Assembly (NCBI RefSeq): GCF_034190915.1
Contig: NW_026947485.1
Location: forward strand, 52,267,337 to 52,331,336
Direction: 5' to 3'
DNA length: 64,000 nucleotides
From: Cavia porcellus
Taxonomy: Eukaryota; Chordata; Mammalia; Rodentia; Caviidae
Every line of letters begins with the position of its first letter. Position 1 is the stretch's first letter. Made by a program: the position numbers and the translations under genes. A model generated the notes under the pieces. That model was not told where the DNA came from, ran no database searches, and saw only the letters and a program-made list of their open reading frames with translations. This document shows positions 36,191 through 47,571 of this stretch, piece by piece.

Positions 36191-37155
36191 GTGTACACAT
36201 AATAACACACACACAAACATAAGTTTCATAGAATGCTTGTTCTCTATACTTAGGCCACCTTCCTCTTCAATAGTAACTCCTGCTATCAAAAGAATTATGT
36301 TACTATCATATCAGTTATTAATATAGACAAAATAAATTATTTCTTTACCTCCCCAATAGAAAGAATCCATCTATGTCATTGTTCATTTGTTTTGCACCTA
36401 TTGGGTTGTCATGCTAGCAAGTATCCAATTCTGAGATTACAATATTGAGGGAGGAAATATTAAAGAAAAAAACAATTTTTAGGTAAAAAAAGATTAATTT
36501 CTAGCCTAGTATATGTTGTTTTTGCTTTCTAAAGAGATGTTCTATCACACACTCTGAAAATATTCTGTGAAAGCTGAAATACACACATCTTGGCACTACA
36601 TATCCTCATTTTCTTAAGATACACAAATTTTTAGGCATAACAAGGTGTATTAAAACATGCAGATACTACTACTCTCAAGAGGGAAACTCGAAGTTCAGAA
36701 AAAAAAACTGATGAAAGAACCATCAACTAATTTTTCTGTAGACACAACGTTTTTATTTAATATGGAAGATTTTTCAAAATGACCTGAATGAAACTTTAAT
36801 AAAAGATTTGAGAAATAATTACTTCAAAAGGAATAGTGCAAAAGAATATGGCCATATTAGGACAAATACACATTCTTCATGTGAGATTATATTTATGGTA
36901 TATCTGCTCCTAAGTAAACTCAGAAGCAGATGAACGAATAATAAGAAAAGTGGAATAAGATACATGCACATAATAATGAGTGAAATGATATACATGCATA
37001 TATAAGTATATAAGTATATAAGTATGCTTCCACTTCACTCACTGGTATACTTATGTACTTATGTATGCATGTATATCAGACCTCCAAGTTAATTTTTTCT
37101 AAGGTATAAACCAATGTCATAAAGTAAATTCCACTGTGTACTCTGAGAATAAATA
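36191..37155. other. Unassigned sequence containing a strong hairpin
   Basis: A short (AC)n run lies at 36208-36218. A 32-bp imperfect inverted repeat at 36986-37078 is listed separately. No gene seen. Confidence 0.5.
36986..37078. repeat. Imperfect hairpin, 32-bp stem
   Basis: Arms 36986-37017 and 37047-37078 are complementary at 30 of 32 positions. The two exceptions (T opposite G) would still pair as G-U in a + strand RNA. The loop is about 29 bases. It is rich in TA steps and contains the repeated unit 'tataag'. Confidence 0.8.
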
Positions 37156-37159
37156 AACG

Positions 37160-37560
37160 GATACTATGATTTGAATATGGTTCCTTCCAAAACTCCTAAT
37201 GGAATTTAGTCTCTGTTATGAGACATTAAAGTAAGAAACAAGATAGAACCTTTAAGAGGTAATCAGAGCTCTACATTTATGAACATGACTAATAGGATGA
37301 ATTTATTATTGGATTAATGAGTCACTTTAAGAAAAGTGCTCTCTGAAAGTCAGTTTGGTGAAGTCTTTTGTACTGTCTGTCTCTCACCATGTGATGCTCT
37401 GTGTCACCTTGTGACTCTGCAAAAAGTCCTTTGCCAGATGTTGCTGTTCAAGATTTTTCTAGAACTTGGAGCCAGAATCAACTTTCTTTATACTCATCTA
37501 GTCTGTGCTATTTCTTTACTAACAATAAAATCAGTAATGCTGTTTGACCAAAAAGAGTTA
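37160..37560 (+). repeat. MaLR (MST/MLT-like) LTR fragment
   Basis: 'actatgatttgaatatggtt' and 'ccaaaactcctaatggaatt' match the usual 5' region of MST/MLT LTRs, followed by 'cctttaagaggtaatcagag' and a 3' region ending with AATAAAATC near 37525. Old and diverged. Confidence 0.6.
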
Positions 37561-37934
37561 ATTTCTTTGTTCTTAATTTGACTAAATTGAGTTCCTGTTA
37601 ATTGCTTTAGGTTCCTGATTAATATCTATTCTCTTTAGTTAGAGAAAGAACTCTTGTCATAGAAACCTGGTCTGAATAAAATTCCCATTTACCATGTAAC
37701 CGGAAGTAAAGAAAATCCCACCATCAGAAGATAATGGCTCATAAAAGGTTGGAAATTTTTTTGCAAAAACATGAAGTCTCATGGTCTAGAAGGGAATAGA
37801 GATAATTATGTTGCATACCATATAAATACTTTGCCAAGCAAATATTATTTTATATAAAAGAAAAGATACATCCATATTAGTTCTTGAGACATAATATTAT
37901 TTGAGTTTACAGTTAGAAGTTTGGTTTTTCTGTT
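37561..37934. other. Unassigned AT-rich sequence
   Basis: No gene or named repeat recognised. Confidence 0.5.
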
Positions 37935-38105
37935 GTGTGTTTGTTTATTTGCTTGTTTTGATATAAGATCTCACTACATACTGCAGCCTGGCCTTGAACT
38001 TGCTTATGTAGCCCAGGTTGGCTTCTTCAAACTCACAACAATTCTGCTTCTTCAGTCTACCAAATGCTGTGATTGCAGACATGTGTCACCACACGTAGCT
38101 AGAAA
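37935..38105 (-). repeat. B1-type SINE (reverse)
   Basis: The + strand shows the reverse complement of a B1: 'gatataagatctcactacat', 'gcctggccttgaacttgctt', 'tagcccaggttggcttc', and 'gcagacatgtgtcaccacac' near the 5' end of the element. Diverged but clearly assignable. Confidence 0.85.
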
Positions 38106-38267
38106 AGTTCTTGATTAGAAATGTAGGACACTGTAATTCAACATATTTCCCATTTACTTGGACATATATAATGACATCTCCAGTTCTATTTGTTAGCCTG
38201 GAAAGTAGTAAGAAACATATGGCTAAAATTTTATTCAAAACATGGCTGTCTTATTTACTTTTCTCTC

Positions 38268-38605
38268 ACATTGTTGAGACAAAATACCTGACACCCAAAA
38301 TTAGGGAAAGTAAGGTTTATTTCTTACAATTTTAAAGGTTTCAGTCCATACTCAGTTGACTCCAAGCAGCAGGCCCAGGCTGCTGTTCATGGGAGCCACA
38401 AACAGCAAGCACAAAAAGCAAAAGAGAAAGAAACACCTTCTTTGCACCTTTACACTGTATGCTGGCCCTACCCTGGGCAGGTGTAGCACTCATACTACCA
38501 ATGGGAGCATTAGACAACAAACCAATCACAAACACTAGATATGGCCACATCCATGACTGCGTGAGGCTTGAGGGGGGCACTTGAATATAAACCATAACAA
38601 TGTCA
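38268..38605 (-). repeat. ERVL/MaLR-like LTR (reverse)
   Basis: On the minus strand its 3' end reads 'aactttccctaattttgggt', then 'gtcaggtattttgtctcaa'. This matches the 3' end of the element at 39380-39685, which lies in the opposite orientation about 0.8 kb away. The minus-strand AATAAACC polyadenylation motif is near 38318. It therefore belongs to the same LTR family. Confidence 0.6.
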
Positions 38606-39375
38606 AATATTTAAAATATTGTAAAATAAATATAAAGTTTTTAATGTGATTTCATCATATTTGGGGTAAATTAAAAGTTATTTTTAAATTATGTGTTTAG
38701 AATAAAAAAATCAAGTTTCAGTGTAGCTATTCCATTATTATAAATGAGAACTGGATTTGCCACAGGCTTTGATAATGTTCTCTTCAAAAACAGTCTGCTA
38801 ATGCATTATAAATTACTGTAAATTCCTTCATAATTAATACTTGAGGATGCAAAGTTCTCTGCCTTTATAATTGGGTAAATTATGGTATGTTGTATATAAA
38901 CTCTGTTATTGTTTTGAAAGGGAAGAAAAAGTCTTGCTGCACTGGGTTTTTAACTGTGCCTGCTATGCAAACATGCACACATTTTTTTTAAAAGAATGAA
39001 ATGAAAACAAAATAGACATTTTCTGGTCTAATGAGCTATTTCCATCAAAATAAATTCTGTAAATGGAAGTATTACTTGGCTCATGCTAAGCATTACAATA
39101 ATGTTTTACATATTTTCAGAAGCATCAGAATATCCTAATAATACATGAAATTTGAAAGCCAAGCATACTGCTGCAGCAAGCATTCCAGCAACTGTATTCT
39201 TTGCTTCTCACCAGAACCCTCAGAACAAACAACACGAATACAAACGCGAAGGAACAGGAAAGTGTAGCAACAGTTGAGGCTCCTACCACTTGAACAAGAC
39301 ACTCTCAGTTGCTGGTGCTGTGATTTGTGTTTCTGTAGCCTTGCCCAAGCCTCATGCAATCATAGGAAGGAGCAA
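38606..39375. other. Unassigned sequence between two inverted LTR-like copies
   Basis: AT-rich, with no gene seen. The minus-strand frame at 39135-39359 (74 codons) shows no domain signature. Confidence 0.5.
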
Positions 39376-39379
39376 AATC

Positions 39380-39685
39380 TAGCATTTATGATTGGTTAGT
39401 TGTCTATGGCTAGGACTGGTGGTGTGACTCTTTCACCCTCCCAGGGGTGGAGCCAGGATATGATGTATCAGCAGGAAAAAAGCTCTCTCTCCCCGCCCCT
39501 CTCTCTCTCCAGTTCTTGCCTTGCGGTTTGCACCCCATCCATGAAAGATGTCACCCTGTGGCTTGAAGCCAGCTGAGTATGGACTGAAACCTCCAACCTG
39601 TAAGAAATAAACCTTCCCTTCCCTAACTTTGGGTGTCAGGTATTTTGTCTCAATGAGAGAGAAAAGTAACTAAGACATCTTTATT
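39380..39685 (+). repeat. ERVL/MaLR-like LTR
   Basis: It contains 'ccaggggtggagccaggata', a CT-rich stretch at 39482-39510, 'gtatggactgaaacctccaa' and AATAAACC at 39606, ending 'gggtgtcaggtattttgtct' and 'gagaaaagtaactaagaca'. The 3' end matches the inverted copy at 38268-38605. Confidence 0.65.
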
Positions 39686-40670
39686 ATCTATTATGTATGA
39701 TCTTAAATTTAGTTATTTCAACAAGATTTGATAGTTTTCAGGTGGATATTGTTTAGTTATTCTCCAAATATCTTTTCCTTTTAACAGAATGTCCTCATGA
39801 ATGCAATGAAAGATGGCATTGAATAAAGAAGTTTGCTTGTCTAATTGACTACCCAGACCTATTTATCGGGCAGTGTTGTAAGAATCAGACACATAACATA
39901 AATTCAAACACTTGATAAAGACCGCCAGAGACATGGCCAAAACCAGGGCTGGTTAAACATCAGGATAGCACTGCTGGGCTGAGTAGTCACTGGAAGGACA
40001 CTGGAAGCCTTTGGGTATGTTCACATTTCATTTCCTTAAATGCTGAATACATGGAGAGTATTTTGTTTATAAAAATTTTATGAGTTAAAGGATTGGTAGT
40101 AGAACACAAGTAGTAGAACACAAGGTCAATCCCTGGCACTTTAAGAGAAAAAAAAAGTGAATTGCACATGAATATGTGAATATATTATGTACATTATTCT
40201 TCAAAGGAAAATTTTTAAATATATGATGTTTGGCATGAAATGATCATGTATCATACGCTAATGCTTACAAGATGAATTAGGACAGATAAATGAATATGCA
40301 GAATGACCTGATCTCCTTGAATGGATGAGTTGATGTCCCTAGTGAAAGGGGACTGTTGCTCAGCTACATTCTTCATGGTGCTGTGGAACTCTTGTGCACC
40401 CTAATGCTAGATTTTCAAGAAGGTCTCCATAATTGGATATTGCATTATAGACACTGAGGGAAGGGAATCTATTTGCTCTTAATTTCACTATTATGAACAG
40501 CAAGAATCAGTCCTAGGGTGCAGATATGTACTCCAGCCAAGTGTAAGATCAAGCAACAGGCAATTCCATCACTGATCAGTTAGCGAGCCAAGGAATTTCA
40601 TGGAGATTATCTGCCCAATGTCAATGACAATTGATTGTTCTGCCATTATTATGAGAAATCTCTGAATAAG
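39686..40670. other. Unassigned sequence upstream of the full-length L1
   Basis: A degraded ID-like scrap lies at 40085-40145 ('caaggtcaatccctggcact' as the B-box end). 40170-40670 reads as non-coding AT-rich sequence with no gene. Confidence 0.5.
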
Positions 40671-40682
40671 AAGACATGACAG
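40671..40682. repeat. Target-site duplication, 5' copy
   Basis: AAGACATGAC plus possibly AG, identical to 48812-48823. The last two bases could instead belong to the L1 5' end, so the TSD is 10-12 bp. Confidence 0.9.
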
Positions 40683-42349
40683 GCCCAGCCTGTTTAGCTG
40701 CCGCGCCTGGCCACAGGTCTGCAGAGGAGGAGCTGGGCAGATCTGGGGTGCCCTCACTGGCCTCTCTGCGTGTCTGGAGGACTCTGGATTTCTGCGCCCA
40801 GACTGCTGGAGTTCCCTCAGGCTTCCAGGTGCAGTGAAGGAGAGAGGTGGGTTTGAGGCTTCCACATTAGCCTCCCCATTCCAGGCTTCATTTGGAGACC
40901 TGCTGAGCTCCCGATAGGTGGGCTGGCCCACACAACCAGCCTAGCCCAGCCTGTTTAGCAGCCGCGCCTGGCCATAGGTCTGCAGAGGAGGAGCTGGGCA
41001 GATCTGGGGTGCCCTCACTGGCCTCTCTGCGTGTCTGGAGGACTCTGGATTTCTGCGCCCAGACTGCTGGAGTTCCCTCAGGCTTCCAGGTGCAGTGAAG
41101 GAGAGAGGTGGGTTTAAGGCTTCCACATCAGCCTCCCCATTCCCGGCTTCATTTGGAGACCTGCTGAGCTCCCAATAGGTGGGCTGGCCCACACTACCAG
41201 CCTAGCCCAGCCTGTTTAGCTGCCGCGCCTGGCCACAGGTCTGCAGAGGAGGAGCTGGGCAGATCTGGGGTGCCCTCACTGGCCTCTCTGCGTGTCTGGA
41301 GGACTCTGGATTTCTGCGCCCAGACTGCTGGAGTTCCCTCAGGCTTCCAGGTGCAGTGAAGGAGAGAGGTGGGTTTAAGGCTTCCACATCAGCCTCCCCA
41401 TTCCCGGCTTCATTTGGAGACCTGCTGAGCTCCCAATAGGTGGGCTGGCCCACACTACCAGCCTAGCCCAGCCTGTTTAGCTGCCGCGCCTGGCCACAGG
41501 TCTGCAGAGGAGGAGCTGGGCAGATCTGGGGTGCCCTCACTGGCCTCTCTGCGTGTCTGGAGGACTCTGGATTTCTGCGCCCAGACTACTGGAGTTCCCT
41601 CAGGCTTCCAGGTGCAGTGAAGGAGAGAGGTGGGTTTGAGGCTTCCACATTAGCCTCCCCATTCCAGGCTTCATTTGGAGACCTGCTGAGCTCCCGATAG
41701 GTGGGCTGGCCCACACAACCAGCCTAGCCCAGCCTGTTTAGCAGCCGCGCCTGGCCATAGGTCTGCAGAGGAGGAGCTGGGCAGATCTGGGGTGCCCTCA
41801 CTGGCCTCTCTGCGTGTCTGGAGGACTCTGGATTTCTGCGCCCAGACTGCTGGAGTTCCCTCAGGCTTCCAGGTGCAGTGAAGGAGAGAGGTGGGTTTAA
41901 GGCTTCCACATCAGCCTCCCCATTCCCGGCTCCATTTGGAGACCTGCTGAGCTTCCGATAGGCGGGCTGGCCCACACTACCAGCCTAGCCCAGCCTGTTT
42001 AGCTGCCGCGCCTGGCCACAGGTCTGCAGAGGAGGAGCTGGGCAGATCTGGGGTGCCCTCACTGGCCTCTCTGCGTGTCTGGAGGACTCTGGATTTCTGC
42101 GCCCAGACTGCTGGAGTTCCCTCAGGCTTCCAGGTGCAGTGAAGGAGAGAGGTGGGTTTAAGGCTTCCACATCAGCCTCCCCATTCCCGGCTTCATTTGG
42201 AGACCTGCTGAGCTCCCAATAGGTGGGCTGGCCCACACTACCAGCCTAGCCCAGCCTGTTTAGCTGCCGCGCCTGGCCACAGGTCTGCAGAGGAGGAGCT
42301 GGGCAGATCTGGGGTGCCCTCACTGGCCTCTCTGCGTGTCTGGAGGACT
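40683..42349 (+). promoter_or_regulatory. L1 promoter: six 261-bp monomers plus a partial seventh
   Basis: The unit beginning GCCCAGCCTGTTTAGC starts at 40683, 40944, 41205, 41466, 41727, 41988 and 42249. Spacing is exactly 261 bp each time, and the seventh copy diverges after about 100 bp (near 42349). Each unit is GC-rich compared with its surroundings and nearly identical to the others. Tandem monomers acting as internal RNA polymerase II promoters are known from mouse L1 families, and I infer the same role here. Diagnostic bases show that unit 1 matches unit 4, 2 matches 5, and 3 matches 6, so the array is a duplicated 783-bp trimer. The first unit begins exactly at the monomer boundary, consistent with initiation at the start of a monomer. 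Confidence 0.95.
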
Positions 42350-42662
42350 GTGGATATCTCTGCAACCAGGGAGGGTCCACAGGTTCCTGAAGCACTGCGG
42401 CCTGTGGTGAGTACCCTAACCCGGCTGCGATTGAAGAACTGTGGAGCTTCCAAGGGGCAGGTGGGCGCACAGTGTCCCTGAGGACCAGCTTGTCTGGAAC
42501 TGCGGAGTTCTGAGCAGGCAGAGGAGGGCCACTGGTTCTGTAGGCCTAATGGCTTGGAGTAGCGCGGCGCCAGAGTCCCAGTAGCTCCAAACATAGAAGG
42601 GGATTTTCAACAGATCCTGAGGAAGCTTTCAAGTAACACTTGAAACACAGAAATATAGGAAA
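42350..42662 (+). other. L1 5' UTR non-monomeric segment
   Basis: Unique sequence linking the last partial monomer to ORF1. It carries an antisense frame with an ATG (42594 down to 42238, 118 codons) that runs into the monomer region. The ORF1 ATG at 42663 follows an A-rich context. Confidence 0.85.
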
Positions 42663-43715
42663 ATGACAAAACGAAAGACCAAATTACAACCTCAAACCTC
42701 CAGCCCATCTCAAGAAACCCTAGGAGCGATGTATATAGAAGAAAATATATCCCATCCACCTCATATATCGGACACAATAGCCACTGAAATTGACAAGCAA
42801 CTCCAGGAAGCTTTAAAGAAATTCAAACTCGAAATAATCTCCCAGATAAAAGAAGAAATGATAAAAGAAATGAAAGAGATTCTAAATATATCTAAAGAAA
42901 ACACAGATAAAAAATTGGAGGAACTAAACAAAAAGATAGAATCCCTAGACGAGCAATATAAGAAACAAACAGAATACATAATGCAGATGCACAGAGATAT
43001 ACAGGAAATAAAAAACTCCACTGAAAGTTGTAAAAACCGCCTTAATGAAAGTGAAGATAGAATTTCAGACCTTGAAGACAGGATTGCAGCTAGTGAACAG
43101 GAAAGGAAAGATCTTTTGAAAATAACAAGGAACCAGGAAACAACAATTCAACAACTGCAAGACGATGCAAAGAAGAATAACATAAGAATGATAGGGATTA
43201 ATGAAAGAGAGGGAGACAACATGAAGGATGTCAGGAGGATATTTAGAGAAGTAATAGCTGAAAATTTCCCAAGCATGAGATCAGAAACTGACATCAGGAT
43301 CAGTGAAGCATATAGAACTCCAAACAGTCATAACCAAAATAAAACTACACCCAGACATATAATAGTCACCATCCCAGAAATCCAACACAAGAATAGATTA
43401 TTAAAAGCTGTCAGAGAGAAAAGACAAATCACTTATAAAGGAAAACCTATCAGAATCACAGCAGACTTCTCAGCACAAACGATAAAGTCAAGAAGAGCAT
43501 GGAGTGAAGTATTCCAGATCCTAAAGCAAAATGATTTCCAACCAAGACTGATATATCCTGCAAAACTATCATTCAAAATAGATGGTGCAATACGATACTT
43601 CCATGACAAAGAACAGCTGAAGAACTTCATGAACACCAAACCAACCCTGCAAAAAATATTGAAAGACAGTTTAGATACACAAAGGAAAAAACCACTAAGC
43701 AAAGCAAATAATTAA
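42663..43715 (+). CDS. L1 ORF1 protein, RNA-binding nucleic-acid chaperone
   Basis: The protein has 350 residues, within the size range of mammalian ORF1p (human 338, mouse about 357-371). It forms trimers that coat L1 RNA in cytoplasmic particles and act as a chaperone during target-primed reverse transcription. A basic, Ser/Thr-rich N-terminus (residues 1-25) precedes a long heptad-patterned coiled coil (about 45-165, rich in Lys, Glu, Ile and Leu). Next come an RRM-like domain (about 170-265, starting near the IRMIGI segment) and a basic C-terminal domain (about 266-330, containing an [17 protein letters not shown] stretch). The ATG at 42663 is the first in frame and follows an A-rich leader. 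The frame is undisturbed. The stop lies 19 bp before ORF2, the usual bicistronic arrangement. Confidence 0.96.
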   Translation: MTKRKTKLQPQTSSPSQETLGAMYIEENISHPPHISDTIATEIDKQLQEALKKFKLEIISQIKEEMIKEMKEILNISKENTDKKLEELNKKIESLDEQYKKQTEYIMQMHRDIQEIKNSTESCKNRLNESEDRISDLEDRIAASEQERKDLLKITRNQETTIQQLQDDAKKNNIRMIGINEREGDNMKDVRRIFREVIAENFPSMRSETDIRISEAYRTPNSHNQNKTTPRHIIVTIPEIQHKNRLLKAVREKRQITYKGKPIRITADFSAQTIKSRRAWSEVFQILKQNDFQPRLIYPAKLSFKIDGAIRYFHDKEQLKNFMNTKPTLQKILKDSLDTQRKKPLSKANN

Positions 43716-43734
43716 ACAGAACCGAAAGATAAAG

Positions 43735-46700
43735 ATGCAACAGCAGAGAGATAACATTCCTACAATTAACCAGCATTTAACAGTAATAACCATTAATGTA
43801 AATGGTCTCAATGCACCAATCAAAAGAAACAGACTAGCAGAATGGATCAAGAAACAAAATCCAACCATATGCTGTTTACAGGAAACCCATCTAACCCAGA
43901 AAGATACTCACAGACTGAAAGTCAAAGGATGGAAAACAATTCTTCATGCAGCAGGAATCCAAAAAAAGGCAGGAGTAGCCATTCTGTTTGCAGACAACGT
44001 GAACTTTAAACCAACAATGACCATAAAGGACAAAGAAGGTCACTACATACTCGTAAGGGGAAAACTCCAAGAGGAAGAGATAACTATCTTAAATATATAC
44101 GCACCAAACTCCAGAGCACCCAGTTATATAAAACAATTATTAACAGAAATGAAAACTCAAATTATCAGTAACACAATTGTAACAGGAGACCTTAATACAC
44201 CACTGACACCAAGGGACAGATCAACCAGACAGAAAATGAGCAAAGAAATAACAGAACTGAATCACACCTGTGAACAAATGGGTTTGATAGACATATACAG
44301 AATGTTCCACCCAACAACATCAGAATACACATTCTTCTCAGCAGTACATGGATCATTTTCTAAAATAGACCATATATTAGCTCACAGAACATATTTAAGC
44401 AAATGCAAAAGAGTTGAAATCATCCCTTGCATATTATCGGATCATAGCGCTCTGAAATTAGAAATTAATGACAAAGGATACTGCAAAAATTCCGCAAACA
44501 CATGGAAACTAAATAACACACTCTTGAGTAATCAGTGGGTCACAGAAGAAATTAAAGAAGAAATTAAACAATACCTAAAAGAAAATGAAAATGCAGATAC
44601 AACTTACCGGAATCTGTGGGATGCAATGAAAGCCGTTCTGAGAGGAAAATTTATTGCACTGAGTTCCCACATCAGGAAAACAGAACGAATACAAGTAAAT
44701 AACTTGATGCTACACCTCAAACAGCTAGAAAAAGAAGAGCAAGTCAAGCCCAAAGCCAAAAGAAGAGAGGAAATTATAAGAATCAGAGCAGAAATCAATG
44801 CAATAGAGACTAAGAAAACAATCCAAAGAATCAACGAATCAAAGAGTTGGTTCTTTGAAAGAATAAATACAATCGATAAGCCCCTAGCCAACCTTATTAA
44901 AAAAAGGAAAGAAAAAGCTCAAATTCATGCAATAAGAAATGAAAAAGGAGAAATCACTACAGACCCAATAGAAATACAGAGGATCATCAACACCTATTTC
45001 GAAAACCTCTACTCTCAAAAGTTTGATAACACAGAAGAAATAGACAGATTCTTAGAAGCATATGAAGTACCAAAGCTAGATCAAGAGGATATAAAACTGT
45101 TGAATAACCCAATCTCTGCTAATGAAATTGAGAATGTAATTGGGTCCTTGCCCACCAAGAAGAGCCCAGGCCCAGATGGATTCACTGCAGAATTCTACAA
45201 GAAATATAAAGAAGACCTAATGCCGACACTCCTCAAACTATTCAATGAAATTGAAAGGGAAGCAATCCTTCCTAAGTCATTCCTGGAAGCAAATATTACT
45301 CTAGTACCAAAACCTGAGAAAGACCCAACTATAAAAGAGAACTATAGACCGATCTCCCTAATGAACACAGATGCAAAAATCCTCAATAAAATATTGGCAA
45401 ATAGGATCCAGCAAATCATCAAGAAGATTATACACCATGACCAGGTGGGATTCATCCCAGGAATGCAAGGATGGTTCAACATACGCAAATCAATAAATGT
45501 AATCCACCATATCAATAAAGCCAAAAATAAGAATCACATGATCATCTCTATAGATGCAGAAAAAGCCTTCGATAAGGTCCAACACTTATTCATGATAAGA
45601 ACTTTACAGAAAATTGGAATAAATGGTCTTTACCTCAATATAATAAAGGCCATTTATGACAAACCAACAGCCAGCATCATACTAAATGACCAAAAATTGA
45701 AAGCCTTTACTTTAAAATCGGGTACAAGACAAGGATGTCCTTTATCACCACTCCTATTTAATATAGTACTGGAAGTACTAGCCAGAGCAATTAGGCAAGA
45801 AAGAGAAATAAAAGGGGTAAAGATAGGAAAAGAAGAAGTTAAATTATCATTGTTTGCAGATGACATGATACTCTACATAGAAGACCCCCTAAACTCCATT
45901 GAAATACTCTTAGATACAATAAATAAATTCAGTAATGTGGCTGGATACAAAATCAATACTCAGAAATCAATAGCATTCCTATACACGAACAACAAAATTA
46001 CAGAGAGGGAAATAAGAGAAACTGGACTATTCACATTAGCAAGCAAAAAAATGAAATATTTAGGAATTACTCTTACGAAAGAAGTGAAAGACTTATACAG
46101 TGAAAATTATAATACACTGAAAAAGGAAATTGAAGATGATCTCAGAAAATGGAAAGACATCCCTTGCTCATGGATAGGAAGAACAAACATTGTGAAAATG
46201 GCCATTCTCCCAAAACTGTTATACAGATTCAATGCAATCCCAATAGAAATACCATCAACATACCTTATAGATCTAGAGAAATCACTCCTAAATTTCATCT
46301 GGAATCAGAAGAGACCTAGAATTGCAAAGGCAATTCTAAGCAGCAAAGACAAAGCAGGAGGCATCACAATCCCTGACTTGAAGTTATACTACAAAGCAAC
46401 AGTAGTAAAATCAACATGGTATTGGAATCAAAACAGAGCTGAAGATCAGTGGAATAGATTAGAAGATACAACCACAACTACGAACACACTCAACCACCTT
46501 ATTTTTGATAAAGGAGCCAAGCAGGTTCACTGGAAGAACGACAGTCTCTTTAATAAATGGTGCTGGAAAAACTGGCTCTCCATTTGCCGAAAACTAAAGC
46601 TAGACCCATGTCTATCACCATGTACTAAATTAAAATCTAAATGGGTCAAAGATCTGAATATTAAAACAGAAACACTAAATCTATTGGAAGACAAAATAGG

Positions 46701-47571
46701 TAGAAACCTTGGAGACATAGGAGTAGGTAAAGAATTCATGAACAGGACTCAAACCACACGGGAAATACTTCCCAGAATCAATAACTGGGACCACTTCTTA
46801 TTAAAAAGTTTCTGCATGTCAAAAGAAATCTCCAGCATAGTGAAAAGAAAACCCACAAACTGGGAAAAGATTTTAGTGAACTCTCTCTCAGACAAGGGCC
46901 TCTTGTCTAAAACATATAAAGAATTAAAGAAACTCAGACCTCCGAAATTCAAAGATCCAATCCAAAAATGGGCATCTGAGATGAATATGCAATTCTCAGA
47001 TGAAGAAATGCAAATGGCAAATAAATACATGAAAAAATGCTCATCATCATTGGTCATTAGAGAAATGCAAATTAAAACCACACTGAGATACCATCTCACT
47101 CCTGAAAGAATGGCCAGGATCAAGAAAACCGACAACAAATGCTGGAGAGGCTGTGGGGAAAAAGGAACTCTCCTGCACTGCTGGTGGGAGTGTAGACTGG
47201 TACAGCCTTTGTGGAGATCTGTCTGGAGATTTCTCAAAAAGTTGGGACTGGAAATCCCATTTATTCCAGCTATTCCACTTCTAGGCATATTCCCAGAAGA
47301 ACTGAAAGCATCATACCACAGTGATATATGTGCACCTATGTTTATAGCAGCACAATTTGTAATCGCCAGATCTTGGAAACAACCCAAGTGCCCATCAACT
47401 GAGGAATGGATAAAAAAGTTGTGGTATTTCTATACAATGGAGTATTATTCAGCTATAAAGAAGGATCACATTGAGATATTTATCAATAAATGGGCACAGC
47501 TTGAGACCATACTCATAAGTGAAATAAATCAATCTCGCATGTGTGAATACCGAATAGTTTCCCTAATGTAA
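43735..47571 (+). CDS. L1 ORF2 protein, endonuclease and reverse transcriptase
   Basis: The protein has 1278 residues, matching full-length mammalian ORF2p (about 1275-1281). The apurinic-like endonuclease domain (1-245) retains the expected catalytic residues at Asn21, Glu50, Asp152, Asn154, Asp212 and His237. The reverse transcriptase (about 500-780) holds the FADD active site at Phe707-Ala-Asp709-Asp710. A C-terminal Cys/His cluster (Cys1136, Cys1140, His1148, Cys1153) is intact. It nicks the target DNA, primes on the exposed 3' OH and copies L1 RNA in the nucleus. ORF2 starts 19 bp after the ORF1 stop, so translation probably depends on inefficient reinitiation. I find no internal stop, frameshift or missing key residue. 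Confidence 0.97.
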   Translation: MQQQRDNIPTINQHLTVITINVNGLNAPIKRNRLAEWIKKQNPTICCLQETHLTQKDTHRLKVKGWKTILHAAGIQKKAGVAILFADNVNFKPTMTIKDKEGHYILVRGKLQEEEITILNIYAPNSRAPSYIKQLLTEMKTQIISNTIVTGDLNTPLTPRDRSTRQKMSKEITELNHTCEQMGLIDIYRMFHPTTSEYTFFSAVHGSFSKIDHILAHRTYLSKCKRVEIIPCILSDHSALKLEINDKGYCKNSANTWKLNNTLLSNQWVTEEIKEEIKQYLKENENADTTYRNLWDAMKAVLRGKFIALSSHIRKTERIQVNNLMLHLKQLEKEEQVKPKAKRREEIIRIRAEINAIETKKTIQRINESKSWFFERINTIDKPLANLIKKRKEKAQIHAIRNEKGEITTDPIEIQRIINTYFENLYSQKFDNTEEIDRFLEAYEVPKLDQEDIKLLNNPISANEIENVIGSLPTKKSPGPDGFTAEFYKKYKEDLMPTLLKLFNEIEREAILPKSFLEANITLVPKPEKDPTIKENYRPISLMNTDAKILNKILANRIQQIIKKIIHHDQVGFIPGMQGWFNIRKSINVIHHINKAKNKNHMIISIDAEKAFDKVQHLFMIRTLQKIGINGLYLNIIKAIYDKPTASIILNDQKLKAFTLKSGTRQGCPLSPLLFNIVLEVLARAIRQEREIKGVKIGKEEVKLSLFADDMILYIEDPLNSIEILLDTINKFSNVAGYKINTQKSIAFLYTNNKITEREIRETGLFTLASKKMKYLGITLTKEVKDLYSENYNTLKKEIEDDLRKWKDIPCSWIGRTNIVKMAILPKLLYRFNAIPIEIPSTYLIDLEKSLLNFIWNQKRPRIAKAILSSKDKAGGITIPDLKLYYKATVVKSTWYWNQNRAEDQWNRLEDTTTTTNTLNHLIFDKGAKQVHWKNDSLFNKWCWKNWLSICRKLKLDPCLSPCTKLKSKWVKDLNIKTETLNLLEDKIGRNLGDIGVGKEFMNRTQTTREILPRINNWDHFLLKSFCMSKEISSIVKRKPTNWEKILVNSLSDKGLLSKTYKELKKLRPPKFKDPIQKWASEMNMQFSDEEMQMANKYMKKCSSSLVIREMQIKTTLRYHLTPERMARIKKTDNKCWRGCGEKGTLLHCWWECRLVQPLWRSVWRFLKKLGLEIPFIPAIPLLGIFPEELKASYHSDICAPMFIAAQFVIARSWKQPKCPSTEEWIKKLWYFYTMEYYSAIKKDHIEIFINKWAQLETILISEINQSRMCEYRIVSLM

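Noticed and set aside
40941..42236. Five minus-strand 83-codon frames
   Set aside because: They repeat because the L1 monomers repeat, and their apparent starts are non-ATG codons. They are not treated as genes.
40683..42349. Possibility of a CRISPR array or satellite DNA
   Set aside because: The units are 261 bp, contiguous without spacers, and lead directly into L1 ORF1, so this is the L1 promoter.
46749..47387. 212-codon minus-strand frame inside L1 ORF2
   Set aside because: Shadow of the real ORF2 on the opposite strand.
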